The notes under the pieces: generated by a model
Seen by the model: the letters and a program-made list of their open reading frames with translations, nothing else
What the model was told of the DNA's origin: nothing
Database searches by the model: none
Shown here: positions 55,509 to 64,000 of the stretch, one piece after another
Layout: each line of letters begins with the position of its first letter
Position numbering within the stretch: the stretch's first letter is position 1
Program-made: the position numbers and the translations under genes
Source of the DNA: Thalassobium sp.
GTDB taxonomy: Bacteria; Pseudomonadota; Gammaproteobacteria; Pseudomonadales; Oceanobacteraceae
NCBI GenBank assembly: GCA_002733205.1
Contig: NVUW01000007.1
Span: forward strand, 62,001-126,000
Direction: 5' to 3'
DNA length: 64,000 nt

Positions 55509-56966
55509 TCAGGCAAAGTCGTGATCTTTGGCGCGGAAGTTTTTTGTCCAGCGGCGGAAGGTAAAGCTGAAGCCGGGGAACATCGCAATCACCTTACCGC
55601 TTTTGCTCTTATACCAACTGTTACAGCCACCCTGCTGCCAGACGGTTTTAGCCATTTCATCATGAATATGACGGGTGTAGCTGTCTTCGGCACAGGCTTT
55701 TACTTCAATCAGGTTTTTCTGCCGGCGGCCGACTTCTTCGATGGCTTTCATGATGTAGTTCATCTGCGCTTCGATAATAAAAATCGCCGAAGTATGACCA
55801 ATACCGGTATTCGGGCCGGTAACAATAAACAGATTAGGAAAGCCCGGTGCAGACGTCCCCAGATAGGCGCGCGGAAAATCCGCCCAGACATCCGCCAGCG
55901 TTTGCTGATTGCGGCCAATCACCGGATAGGAAATCACGCCATCGGTGGCGTCATAACCGGTGGAATAAATAATCAGATCCAGATCGACCTGATCGCCATG
56001 ACTGGTTTTAATGCCGCTTTCGTTGATTTCAGCAATGCCATCGGTTTTATCGTGCAGGGTCACGTTGTCACGACAATAAGCCGGATACAGTGTGTCGGAT
56101 AAAATCACGCGTTTGCAGCCGATGGTAAAATCCGGCGTAACCTTCTGCTGCAAAACCGGATCTTTAATCTGCTTTTTAATATGCGCGCGGGCTTTACGAC
56201 CAGCCAATAAATCCAGCATCAGGGAAGAATATTTAAAACCGATTACGCGGCTTTCTAGTCCCCAGTAAATCGCCTCACGCAGTGCCCGGTAAATACCACG
56301 GTTACGCAGCAACTTACGCTGCCAGTTTTTAAACACATAATCGGGACGTGGCAACACCCAGTGCGGCGTGCGCTGGAAAATATGCAACTGGCCGACATCC
56401 GACGCAATCGCCGGAATAATCTGTGCGGCGCTGGCACCGCTGCCAATAATGGCCACCCGTTTACCGTTATAGTCGTAATCGTGGTCCCAGTTATTGGTGT
56501 GAAAAGCTTTCCCTTTAAAGCTGTCGCGGCCTTTAAATTCCGGAATCACCGGCGTACTTAATGGACCGGAGGCGTTAATAACAAAGCGGCCTTTGAGTAC
56601 GCCTTTGCCATCAACATGCACATGCCAGCGCTGATCAGCTTCGTGCCATTCTATTTTTTCAACATTGGCATGGGTCAGGGTCTTTTCCCGCAGGCTGTGT
56701 TTATCAATCACATGATTCGTGTACTGCTGCAGTTCGTGCTGTTCGGCAAACATCTGCGACCAGTCGTAAGGCTCAGATTCAATGGAATACAGCGGCGACT
56801 GCACATCCACCGCCGCACCGGGATAGGTATTCTGTGCCCAGGTGCCCCCCATAAACTCACGCCGCTCAAGAATAATAAAATCGTCGATGCCACGTTTTTT
56901 TAAATTGATTGCCGCGCACTGACCACCAAAGCCACTGCCAATAATGATCACACCATGACTGGACAT
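55509..56966 (-). CDS. Flavin-containing monooxygenase, Baeyer-Villiger type
   Basis: A 485-residue FAD and NADPH enzyme. The N-terminal FAD site is IIIGSGFGGQCAAINL and the second Rossmann motif VAIIGSGASAAQ (about 172). Between them is the Baeyer-Villiger fingerprint F150-x-G-xxx-H156-xxx-W160-D161 (FKGKAFHTNNWD). Typical substrates are ketones, and related AlmA enzymes act on long alkanes; the sequence does not show which. ATG 56966 follows GAGAGG; a longer frame has no support. The esterase follows on the same strand. The divergent TetR gene likely controls it. Confidence 0.9.
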   Translation of the reverse strand: MSSHGVIIIGSGFGGQCAAINLKKRGIDDFIILERREFMGGTWAQNTYPGAAVDVQSPLYSIESEPYDWSQMFAEQHELQQYTNHVIDKHSLREKTLTHANVEKIEWHEADQRWHVHVDGKGVLKGRFVINASGPLSTPVIPEFKGRDSFKGKAFHTNNWDHDYDYNGKRVAIIGSGASAAQIIPAIASDVGQLHIFQRTPHWVLPRPDYVFKNWQRKLLRNRGIYRALREAIYWGLESRVIGFKYSSLMLDLLAGRKARAHIKKQIKDPVLQQKVTPDFTIGCKRVILSDTLYPAYCRDNVTLHDKTDGIAEINESGIKTSHGDQVDLDLIIYSTGYDATDGVISYPVIGRNQQTLADVWADFPRAYLGTSAPGFPNLFIVTGPNTGIGHTSAIFIIEAQMNYIMKAIEEVGRRQKNLIEVKACAEDSYTRHIHDEMAKTVWQQGGCNSWYKSKSGKVIAMFPGFSFTFRRWTKNFRAKDHDFA

Positions 56967-57030
56967 ACAGAACCTCTCTGCACGGACTGCGCCGGCAATT
57001 TTATTGTTATATGAAGATCGCCCGGCCATC

Positions 57031-57075
57031 TGACGACATTTGTCCTCACTTTACTTCTGAGGACGCATGTCGTCA
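57031..57075. promoter_or_regulatory. Long inverted repeat between the TetR and monooxygenase genes
   Basis: TGACGACATTTGTCCTCA (57031-57048) and TGAGGACGCATGTCGTCA (57058-57075) match in 16 of 18 positions as an inverted pair with a nine-base spacer. It covers the possible ATG 57067 of the TetR gene and lies 65 bases upstream of the monooxygenase start. It is the best operator candidate in the window. Confidence 0.75.
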
Positions 57076-57111
57076 AATAGCGAAACCAGTTATTTCCGGA
57101 CAATTTTTCCG

Positions 57112-57837
57112 ATGGGAAAAGCCACAACTGCCAACAGCCCCCAAGCGGCAGCCGCGCCGACTGCGGCAACAGCAACAAAAACGGCTGCAACATCGTCAAC
57201 AACTGCAGGCCGGGTTTATGCTGGCCAAAGCCAGCAGCAGCGCAAAGCCCAGCGGCGTCAGCAGTTTCTGCAGGCCGGGCTTGAGGTGTTCGGCACCGAA
57301 GGTTTCCGCAATGCCACCGTACGTGGTCTGTGCAGACAAGCGCAACTGACCGACCGCTACTTTTACAGTGAATTCGGTAATCTCGAAGGCCTGCTGCAGG
57401 CGGTGTATGGCCAGTGCATGGATGGCATCAAGCAGCAGCTGTTTAACGCCTTCTCTCAGGCGCAGCCCGGCGGGCAGATTGAAACGCTGGCGCAACAGGG
57501 GCTGGCCGCGTTTTTTGCTGCGATGCAGGATGCCCGTGTTGCCCGGGTCTGCATGCTCGAACTGGAAGGCGTCAGTACGGCAACCGACCGCTTCTATCAC
57601 GGTTATATGCAGGATTTTGCCAACATGGTGATGACACTGGCGCGTACCGTTCACCCCCACTGGCAACTCAGTGATGAAGAATATGCTCTGTTGGGTACGG
57701 GGTTTATCGGCGCTATGCGTCAGGTCACGACTTATTGGTTACAGAGCGGCTGCAGCGCCTCGCAACAGACGCTGGTCAGCACCGGTATGCGCATGATTAT
57801 GGGGTTGGTGCGGCAACTGGAAGCAGAACAGACATAA
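57112..57837 (+). CDS. TetR-family regulator of the monooxygenase-esterase pair
   Basis: A regulator of about 241 residues. The TetR HTH (about 45-90 from this start) reads FLQAGLEVFGTEGFRNATVRGLCRQAQLTDRYFYSEFGNLEGLLQAVY. The N-terminal 30 residues are an Ala/Thr/Gln-rich low-complexity leader. Start is uncertain: ATG 57067 lies inside the inverted repeat, so I prefer ATG 57112, although its ribosome site is weak. The C-terminal domain holds the ligand pocket, perhaps for a lipid or CoA ester given the neighbours. Confidence 0.85.
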   Translation: MGKATTANSPQAAAAPTAATATKTAATSSTTAGRVYAGQSQQQRKAQRRQQFLQAGLEVFGTEGFRNATVRGLCRQAQLTDRYFYSEFGNLEGLLQAVYGQCMDGIKQQLFNAFSQAQPGGQIETLAQQGLAAFFAAMQDARVARVCMLELEGVSTATDRFYHGYMQDFANMVMTLARTVHPHWQLSDEEYALLGTGFIGAMRQVTTYWLQSGCSASQQTLVSTGMRMIMGLVRQLEAEQT

Positions 57838-57859
57838 CCCGCTATTTACCGTTTACGCC

Positions 57860-58618
57860 TCACACCGGGTTGTCGATATCGACGAACTCCACATTCAACC
57901 CAAACTCATCCGCCAGATATTCACCCAGTGCTTTTGCGCCGTAACGCTCGGTCGCATGATGACCAGCACTGAAAAAATGGGTGCCGGTTTCACGCGCCAG
58001 ATGCACCGCCGGTTCATTGATTTCGCCGGTTAAATAGGCATCGACACCGGCATTCACCGCCACCTGCAAATACCCCTGCGCGCCGCCGGTACACCAGCCA
58101 ATGGTTTCGATGGTGTCGGTTTCTTCACCAATATGCAGCGCTTCGCGCTGCAGACATTCACCCAGCCAGGCGCAGAATTCTTTACCACTCATCGGCCGCG
58201 GCAGACGGCCGATATGACCCGGGATACTGGGATCTTCTTCGCTCAGCGGACCATCAATCTGCAGGCCGAGAACATCGGCCAGCTGTACGTTATTGCCATA
58301 CACCGGATGGCTGTCGAGGGGCAGGTGATAGGCAATCAGGTTGATATCATTTACCAGCAACGCTTTCAGACGCTCACGTTTAATGCCGGTGATGCGCTCG
58401 TCTTCGCCTTTCCAGAAATATCCATGGTGCACCAGAATCGTATCGGCACCGCGCTCAATGGCGGCATCGATAAGCGCCTGACTGGCCGTCACGCCGGTGA
58501 CGATATGGCTGATCTGTTCACGCCCGGAAACCTGCAGGCCATTGGGGCAGTAATCGCGGAAACGGGCACTTTGTAAGAGTGAGTCAAGGTGCTTCAGTAA
58601 CTGACGACGCTCAACCAT
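57860..58618 (-). CDS. Nif3-like dinuclear metal-binding protein (YbgI/DUF34 type)
   Basis: A 252-residue protein of the Nif3/YbgI family, which folds into a metal-binding toroid of unknown, possibly hydrolase, function. Metal ligands are in ADTILVHHGYFWKG, NLIAYHLPLDSHP and the C-terminal HFFSAGHHATERYG. ATG 58618 follows GAGG; a longer frame starts without support. It is divergent from the DegS-like gene. Confidence 0.92.
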   Translation of the reverse strand: MVERRQLLKHLDSLLQSARFRDYCPNGLQVSGREQISHIVTGVTASQALIDAAIERGADTILVHHGYFWKGEDERITGIKRERLKALLVNDINLIAYHLPLDSHPVYGNNVQLADVLGLQIDGPLSEEDPSIPGHIGRLPRPMSGKEFCAWLGECLQREALHIGEETDTIETIGWCTGGAQGYLQVAVNAGVDAYLTGEINEPAVHLARETGTHFFSAGHHATERYGAKALGEYLADEFGLNVEFVDIDNPV

Positions 58619-58736
58619 GATAGGGGCCTCATTTATATTCTGATAAAATGCCGGATTATATTTTCTGATGGCTTGGGGCACCTCTGAATAATTCAGAAGT
58701 GCCCCCAGTTTATGGGTTACGGGGGATTCACAGCAA

Positions 58737-59936
58737 ATGCGTTCTGCTCAGTTCATTGTGAATACATTGGTCATACCGATTCTGGTAGGTTTGGTTGTCG
58801 CGTTTTCCGTGTTGCTTTGGGCACCAGAGCTGGTTACGCCTGCGACGCCTAAAGCACCGGCCATCACTTACGCACCACTGGCCGGCATCGGGCCGATGCC
58901 CGAACAGCGCAACGAACCCGGCAGCAATGCTGCTGGTCAGGCCGGGCCGGTCAGCTATGCCGATGCGGTCGACCGCGCGGCACCAGCGGTGGTGAATATT
59001 TTTACCCGCAAACTGGTACGGCGCAAAACCCATCCGTTGTTTGATGATCCGTTTTTTCAGCGTTTTTTTCGCACCAATCCAGAGCCCAGCGAGCGCATGC
59101 AATCCAGCCTCGGTTCTGGCGTGATTATGTCGCCAGACGGCTATGTACTGACCAACAACCATGTTATCCACGGTGCCGACCAGATTGTGGTGGCCCTGCA
59201 CGATGGCCGTGAAGTCAATGCCACCGTGGTCGGCACCGACCCGGAAGCGGACCTCGCCGTGCTGAAAATAGAGTTGGAAAACCTGCCGCAGATTCAGGTC
59301 GCCCACGATAGCCAACTGCGCATCGGTGATGTGGTATTGGCCATCGGTAACCCCTTTGGCGTGGGTCAGACCGTAACCCTAGGCATTGTCTCTGCCACCG
59401 GCCGCAACCAGCTGGGGCTTAATACTTATGAAGACTATATTCAGACCGATGCAGCCATTAATCCCGGCAATTCCGGTGGTGCCTTAATCAATGCTTACGG
59501 TGAACTGGTCGGCTTAAATACCGCCATATTCTCCAAATCCGGCGGTAGCCAGGGCATCGGCTTCGCCATTCCCGCCGAAGTCGCCAGCCGCACCCTCACC
59601 GATATAGCCACCCACGGCGCAACCATAAGAGGCTGGCTGGGCATCGAAGTGCAGGAATCCACGCCGCAGCTACTCACCGCCCTCAGCCTGCCGCAGGCGT
59701 TAACCGGCCTGATCGTCACCGGGATTTATCCGGATGGCCCCGCCGATCAGGCCAAGCTTGCCGTTGGCGATATTCTGGTAAAAATTAATGCTCAGGATGC
59801 CGCCAATGCCCGCAGTGCCATGAACCAGATTGCCGCACTGCGACCCGGTGATGGTATCGATCTGGAATTTATCCGCGCCGGACAAAAAATGCAGACCCAT
59901 GCCACCGCCGGCCAGCGTAAAGCGCACCAGCAATAA
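58737..59936 (+). CDS. Periplasmic serine protease, DegS/AlgW type
   Basis: A 399-residue membrane-anchored protease of the HtrA group with one PDZ domain. An N-terminal anchor (TLVIPILVGLVVAFSVLLW) is followed by a protease domain with H142 (TNNHVIHGAD), D172 (EADLAVLKI) and S246 (NPGNSGGAL). The single PDZ (about 285-385) includes GWLGIEVQE. Such DegS/AlgW proteins cleave anti-sigma factors to start the RpoE envelope stress response. The hisGDC genes close by match the order known from Pseudomonas algW. Confidence 0.93.
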   Translation: MRSAQFIVNTLVIPILVGLVVAFSVLLWAPELVTPATPKAPAITYAPLAGIGPMPEQRNEPGSNAAGQAGPVSYADAVDRAAPAVVNIFTRKLVRRKTHPLFDDPFFQRFFRTNPEPSERMQSSLGSGVIMSPDGYVLTNNHVIHGADQIVVALHDGREVNATVVGTDPEADLAVLKIELENLPQIQVAHDSQLRIGDVVLAIGNPFGVGQTVTLGIVSATGRNQLGLNTYEDYIQTDAAINPGNSGGALINAYGELVGLNTAIFSKSGGSQGIGFAIPAEVASRTLTDIATHGATIRGWLGIEVQESTPQLLTALSLPQALTGLIVTGIYPDGPADQAKLAVGDILVKINAQDAANARSAMNQIAALRPGDGIDLEFIRAGQKMQTHATAGQRKAHQQ

Positions 59937-60037
59937 TCTCTGCAAAAAGTGCGGCCGCCCCCATGATCACGCATAGGCAGCCGCAGGGTTAGCCGGTACA
60001 CTGGCGTCTGCCATTCTGACGATAAAAGGAACTTATC

Positions 60038-61162
60038 ATGCGAGCCATCGCACCCGGCGTACGCCGCTCTTCTGCCCTGCTGCTGGGCTGTGCTTTATTC
60101 ACCCTCAGCGCCTGCACCAAAACCCCGGATCTGCCTTTAGGCCAGGAACTGCCGGTTGAAGGTGAAGAAGTATTATTCAAAGACATCAGCACCCTGCTGA
60201 CTGACCACCTGAAAGAACAATACGCCGACGAAAATATACTGCGCGACACCCACCCGAAAGATAACGGCTGCATCCGCGGTAATTTTGTGGTGAATGAACA
60301 GATCGACGAACGCTACCGTCATGGCATATTCCAGCCATCAGCCAGCTACCCGTTATGGATGCGCTTCTCCAACTCGGTCGAAGAAATCACCAGCGATAAA
60401 GAAAAAGACTTCCGTGGCCTGGCAGTAAAACTGACTCAGGTTGAAGGCAACCGCCTGCCGTTACCCGGCGACGAGCAACACACTCAGGATTTTTTATTCC
60501 TCGGTCACGATGCTTTTTTTGCCGCCAACCCACAGCAGTTTTTCGATTTCTTTGATGCCAACTTTAACGGCAAGCGACTGGGCTTTTTACTCACCCATCC
60601 ACGCGGTGCCTGGAATATTCTGCGCGGTGCCAAGGTGTACAATAATCCGCTCAACGTTAAGTGGAACAGCGTAACGCCCTATGCGCTGGGCCTGCCATTG
60701 GAAGGCAGTGACGGCGTAAAAACCTACCCAACCGTTGTCCGCTATGGTCTGCGTACCTGCTCCGATAATCCCGGACAGATGACCGACTCTGATGATTATC
60801 TGGCCGAAAACCTCGCCGAACAGCTGAGCAAAGGCAGTGCCTGCCTCGACTTTTTAATTCAGCTGCAAAAAGATCCTAAAGATAACCCGACTGAAAACGC
60901 CCTGATCAGCTGGGACGAAGAAGACTCAGCGTTTATTCCGCTGGCGCGGATTAATATTCCGCCACAGAGCTTTACCTCAGAGGCACAAAAGCAATTCTGC
61001 GAAAACATCTCCTTTAACCCGTGGCACAGCCTGGAAGAACACCGCCCTATTGGCGGCATTAACCGCGCCCGCCGGGTAGTGATGAAAGATATTTCCGACT
61101 TCCGTTTACAGGCTAATGGTGTTGAACGTTTTGAGCCGACCGGGCATGAGGTGTTTGAATAA
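60038..61162 (+). CDS. Catalase-fold lipoprotein
   Basis: A 374-residue secreted protein with a lipoprotein-type signal ending LSAC. The body resembles the small catalase-like haem proteins: WMRFSNSVEEITSDKEKDFRGLAVKL, then EQHTQDFLFLGHDAFFAANPQQF, and the C-terminal FNPWHSLEEHRPIGGINRARRVVM. Canonical catalase residues are only partly present, so it may be a peroxidase-like or lipid-hydroperoxide protein. It sits between degS and the his genes and ends before a strong terminator. Confidence 0.85.
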   Translation: MRAIAPGVRRSSALLLGCALFTLSACTKTPDLPLGQELPVEGEEVLFKDISTLLTDHLKEQYADENILRDTHPKDNGCIRGNFVVNEQIDERYRHGIFQPSASYPLWMRFSNSVEEITSDKEKDFRGLAVKLTQVEGNRLPLPGDEQHTQDFLFLGHDAFFAANPQQFFDFFDANFNGKRLGFLLTHPRGAWNILRGAKVYNNPLNVKWNSVTPYALGLPLEGSDGVKTYPTVVRYGLRTCSDNPGQMTDSDDYLAENLAEQLSKGSACLDFLIQLQKDPKDNPTENALISWDEEDSAFIPLARINIPPQSFTSEAQKQFCENISFNPWHSLEEHRPIGGINRARRVVMKDISDFRLQANGVERFEPTGHEVFE

Positions 61163-61179
61163 CATCTGTAAATGGAACA

Positions 61180-61210
61180 TAAAAAAACGGGCTTTAAAGC
61201 CCGTTTTTTT
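61180..61210. terminator. Bidirectional terminator between the catalase-fold gene and hisC
   Basis: Stem ACGGGCTT / AAGCCCGT with A- and T-runs on both sides, lying between the convergent stops at 61162 and 61230. Confidence 0.92.
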
Positions 61211-61229
61211 ATGTCCAACATTACCAGAC

Positions 61230-62294
61230 TTACAGTCCTTTCAGCGCATCCAGCAGAATCTGGTTCTGCTCATCCGTGCCGATGGTAATACGCAGGAACT
61301 GGGCAATACGTGGCGTTTTAAAATGACGCACGATAATGCCCTGTTCACGCAGCGCCGCAGCCAGTTCTCCGGCATCTTTTTGCGGATGACGGGCAAAGAC
61401 AAAGTTCGCGGCTGATGGCAGTACGTCAAAACCCAGCTGCTCAAGACCGGCAACAACGGTATCGCGGCTGTCGATCACACGCTGACAGGTATCGTCAAAA
61501 TATTCACGGTCATCGAAGGCTGCGGCCGCACCGGCAATCGCCATGCGATCGAGCGGATAGGAGTTAAAGCTGTTTTTAATACGCTCTAACGCTTCGATTA
61601 AATCCGGGTGACCAACGGCAATACCCACACGCAGACCGGCCAGGGAACGTGACTTGGACAGCGTTTGTGTGACCAGCAGGTTCGGATACTGGTTGACCAG
61701 CGCAATAGCCGTTTCACCACCGAAGTCGATATAGGCTTCGTCGACCAGCACCACAGTTTCGGTGTTTTGCTTAAGCAGCTGTTCAATCGCGGCTAATGGC
61801 AGCAGACATCCTGTGGGCGCATTCGGATTTGGGAAAATAATGCCGCTGTTTTCTCCGGCTTTGTCACGGGTGTAATCAGCAATATTAATCTGAAAGTTTT
61901 CATCCAGCGGAATCTGTTTTGGCTCAATGCCGTACAGGCCGCAGTACACCGGATAAAAGCTGTAGGTAATATCCGGAAATAACAGCGGCTTGCCGTGCTG
62001 GAACAAACCATGAAAGGCATGGGCCAGCACTTCATCAGAACCGTTACCAACAAATACCTGCGCCGTGCTGACGCCGTAATAATCAGCAACCGCCTGCTTA
62101 AGACGATCACCGTTCGGGTCCGGATACAGACGCAGATCGTCATTCACTTCCGCCTGCATCGCCGCAATCGCCTTAGGCGACGGGCCGTACGGGTTTTCGT
62201 TGGTATTGAGCTTTACCAGCCGCGTCATTTTCGGCTGTTCACCCGGTACATAAGGCACCAGGTCTTTTACAAAAGGGCTCCAGAACTGACTCAT
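61230..62294 (-). CDS. hisC: Histidinol-phosphate aminotransferase
   Basis: HisC converts imidazole acetol phosphate to histidinol phosphate with PLP. The 354 residues include [12 protein letters not shown] at the start, the PLP contacts [11 protein letters not shown] and VDEAYIDF, and the lysine in [14 protein letters not shown]. It is the third gene of the hisG-hisD-hisC run, five bases after hisD. Confidence 0.96.
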   Translation of the reverse strand: MSQFWSPFVKDLVPYVPGEQPKMTRLVKLNTNENPYGPSPKAIAAMQAEVNDDLRLYPDPNGDRLKQAVADYYGVSTAQVFVGNGSDEVLAHAFHGLFQHGKPLLFPDITYSFYPVYCGLYGIEPKQIPLDENFQINIADYTRDKAGENSGIIFPNPNAPTGCLLPLAAIEQLLKQNTETVVLVDEAYIDFGGETAIALVNQYPNLLVTQTLSKSRSLAGLRVGIAVGHPDLIEALERIKNSFNSYPLDRMAIAGAAAAFDDREYFDDTCQRVIDSRDTVVAGLEQLGFDVLPSAANFVFARHPQKDAGELAAALREQGIIVRHFKTPRIAQFLRITIGTDEQNQILLDALKGL

Positions 62295-62299
62295 TGATA

Positions 62300-63604
62300 T
62301 CAGTCCTTAATACGGTATTCAGCCGAGCGGGCGTGAGCGGTGAGGAATTCACCACGGGCCAGCACAGAGGCGGTTTTACCCAGTTCAGAGGCACCATCGG
62401 CCGAGCACATAATCAGCGACGAACGCTTCTGGAAATCGTACACGCCCAGAGGTGATGAGAAACGCGCAGTGCCGGAGGTCGGCAGTACGTGGTTCGGCCC
62501 GGCACAGTAATCGCCCAGCGCTTCTGCGGTGTAACGACCCATAAAGATCGCACCGGCATGACGGATGGCTGGCAGCCAGGCTTGCGGATCTTCTACCGAT
62601 AATTCCAGGTGCTCCGGTGCAATGCGGTTGATGATGGCAATCGCATCGGCATCGCTTTGCGCGTGAATGAGAGCGCCACGTTCGGTCAGCGAGGTACGGA
62701 TAATCTCGGCGCGTTCCATGGTTGGCAACAGCTTGTCGATGGAAGCTTTAACGGCATCGAGGAAGTCAGCATCGGTCGATACCAGAATCGATTGCGCGTC
62801 TTCATCGTGTTCCGCCTGGGAGAACAGATCCATCGCGATCCAGTCGGGATCGGTCTTGCCATCGCAGACCACCAGAATTTCCGACGGACCGGCGATCATA
62901 TCGATACCAACCTGGCCAAACACCATACGTTTGGCAGTCGCCACATAGATGTTGCCCGGGCCAACGATTTTATCCACGCCCGGTACGGTTTCGGTACCGT
63001 ACGCCAGCGCGGCAACCGCCTGCGCACCACCCACGGTAAATACGCGGCTGACGCCAGCAGCGGCTGCAGCAGCCAGTACCAGCTGGTTCAGTTCGCCATC
63101 GGGGGTTGGCACCACCATGATAATTTCCTGCACACCGGCAACGTGGGCCGGAATCGCATTCATCAGCACAGACGACGGATACGCCGCTTTACCACCGGGA
63201 ACATAAATGCCGACGCGATCCATCGGCGTTACTTTCTGGCCTAAAAGAGTACCGTCAGCTTCGGTATAGTCCCAGGAATCCTGTTTTTGCTTTTCGTGAT
63301 AACTGCGTACACGCTCAGCCGCCAGCAGTAACGCTTCGCGGCGTTCGGCCGGTAATTCGTCCAGTGCCTTCTGCAACTGTTCCTGGCTCAGCTCCAGCTG
63401 CGCCATGGATGACACATTCATGCGGTCGAATTTATTGGTGTATTCAATTAATGCCGCATCGCCACGGGTACGGATATCAAACACGATGTCAGACACGGTT
63501 TTCTGCACCTGAGCATCAGACACCGCTTCCCACGACAGCAACGTATCCATCTGCTGCGCATAGTCCGGCTGGGCAGAACTGAAACGACGGATTTCGATAG
63601 TCAT
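62300..63604 (-). CDS. hisD: Histidinol dehydrogenase
   Basis: HisD makes the last two oxidations to histidine, using NAD and zinc. The 434 residues include the family marks [60 protein letters not shown] and [28 protein letters not shown] with zinc ligands. It starts 17 bases after hisG. Confidence 0.97.
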   Translation of the reverse strand: MTIEIRRFSSAQPDYAQQMDTLLSWEAVSDAQVQKTVSDIVFDIRTRGDAALIEYTNKFDRMNVSSMAQLELSQEQLQKALDELPAERREALLLAAERVRSYHEKQKQDSWDYTEADGTLLGQKVTPMDRVGIYVPGGKAAYPSSVLMNAIPAHVAGVQEIIMVVPTPDGELNQLVLAAAAAAGVSRVFTVGGAQAVAALAYGTETVPGVDKIVGPGNIYVATAKRMVFGQVGIDMIAGPSEILVVCDGKTDPDWIAMDLFSQAEHDEDAQSILVSTDADFLDAVKASIDKLLPTMERAEIIRTSLTERGALIHAQSDADAIAIINRIAPEHLELSVEDPQAWLPAIRHAGAIFMGRYTAEALGDYCAGPNHVLPTSGTARFSSPLGVYDFQKRSSLIMCSADGASELGKTASVLARGEFLTAHARSAEYRIKD

Positions 63605-63621
63605 GATATTACTCCGGAAAA

Positions 63622-64000
63622 TTAAACCTTGGCCTGGCGCTGGCGCTCTACTGCCGCCGCCATCTGATCAATGATGGGCTGAATCTGCGCATGCTTTACT
63701 TTCATGGCCGCGCGTCCGGCCACTAAACGTGAGCTGATCGGGGCAATTAAATCGCGCGCTTCCAGACCATTGGCCTTCAGGGTATTTCCGGTATCGACGA
63801 TATCCACAATCATATCGGCCAGGCCCATGATCGGCGCCAGCTCCATACCACCGTACAATTTGATGATGTCCACCTGACGACCCTGCTCGGCAAAGTAACG
63901 CTTGGCGGTATTCACAAACTTGGTCGCGACTTTTAAGCGCCCCTGCGGCATCACGGCATCTTTAATCGCCGCCGTCATCAGACGGCAGGTGGCAATGTTC
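63622..64000 (-). CDS. hisG: ATP phosphoribosyltransferase, short form, 5' end missing
   Basis: The frame is open through the right edge, so the start is outside the window. The C-terminal part shows [65 protein letters not shown], which are HisG motifs with the PRPP loop in VDTGNTL. It ends without the long regulatory domain, so it is the short form that needs HisZ. It catalyses the first step of histidine synthesis. Confidence 0.95.
   Translation of the reverse strand, partial: NIATCRLMTAAIKDAVMPQGRLKVATKFVNTAKRYFAEQGRQVDIIKLYGGMELAPIMGLADMIVDIVDTGNTLKANGLEARDLIAPISSRLVAGRAAMKVKHAQIQPIIDQMAAAVERQRQAKV

Overview
The window looks like about 64 kb of chromosome from a marine, heterotrophic gammaproteobacterium of the Oceanospirillales type (Thalassolituus/Oceanobacter-like). 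This is inference: no rRNA is present. It rests on the hisG-hisD-hisC block next to an AlgW/DegS-type protease, proS followed by a small lytic transglycosylase, an MksBEF condensin, a DctPQM TRAP uptake system, a Baeyer-Villiger-type monooxygenase with an esterase, and a fatty-acid 2,4-dienoyl-CoA reductase. I saw no tRNA, rRNA, CRISPR array, prophage or intact insertion sequence. Gene density is high and most genes sit in tight co-directional operons.

Layout. 1-5920 (+): peptide-type ABC importer (solute-binding protein cut by the window edge, two permeases, fused double ATPase). 6031-9427 (+): the Fe-S carrier ATPase ApbC/Mrp and FadH. 9530-11320: a stretch that looks poorer in G+C, with two or three orphan genes. 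11466-15404 (-): a discoidin-like lipoprotein, a duplicated gene tail flanking a small palindromic element, a 7TMR-DISM histidine kinase and a small membrane protein. 15607-23062 (+): mksF-mksE-mksB followed by a group II truncated haemoglobin and a DUF4124/metallopeptidase gene. 23091-28321 (-): LuxR-type response regulator, cache-domain kinase and DctM/Q/P. 28739-32346: chromate transporter and a convergent CadC-like regulator. 32562-34752 (+): CcdA/DsbD-like protein and two thioredoxin-fold proteins. 34827-38282 (-): lipoprotein, lytic transglycosylase, proS. 38507-41072 (+): DUF938 methyltransferase, tag, a small periplasmic protein, MgtC-like protein. 41085-44980 (-): TetR regulator, HlyD protein, ATPase and ABC-2 permease. 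45251-46728 (+): L,D-transpeptidase, GNAT acetyltransferase and a glycine-rich octapeptide-repeat protein. 46815-47723 (-): unknown. 48070-50271 (+): OsmC-YcaO fusion. 50272-51033: gene-free, palindrome-rich. 51034-54050 (-): histidine/arginine-type ABC importer. 54482-57837: esterase, flavin monooxygenase and a divergent TetR regulator with a striking shared operator. 57860-64000: Nif3, DegS/AlgW, a catalase-fold lipoprotein, then hisC, hisD and partial hisG.

The observations most worth following are the condensin operon without its nuclease partner and coupled to a globin; the glycine-rich repeat protein; the duplicated kinase tail with a palindromic element that shares 30 bp with a second locus; the long inverted repeat between the TetR gene and the monooxygenase; and several perfect palindromes next to regulator genes. 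I found no convincing wholly new multigene system. Gene names rest on motif and family recognition by eye, not on database searches.
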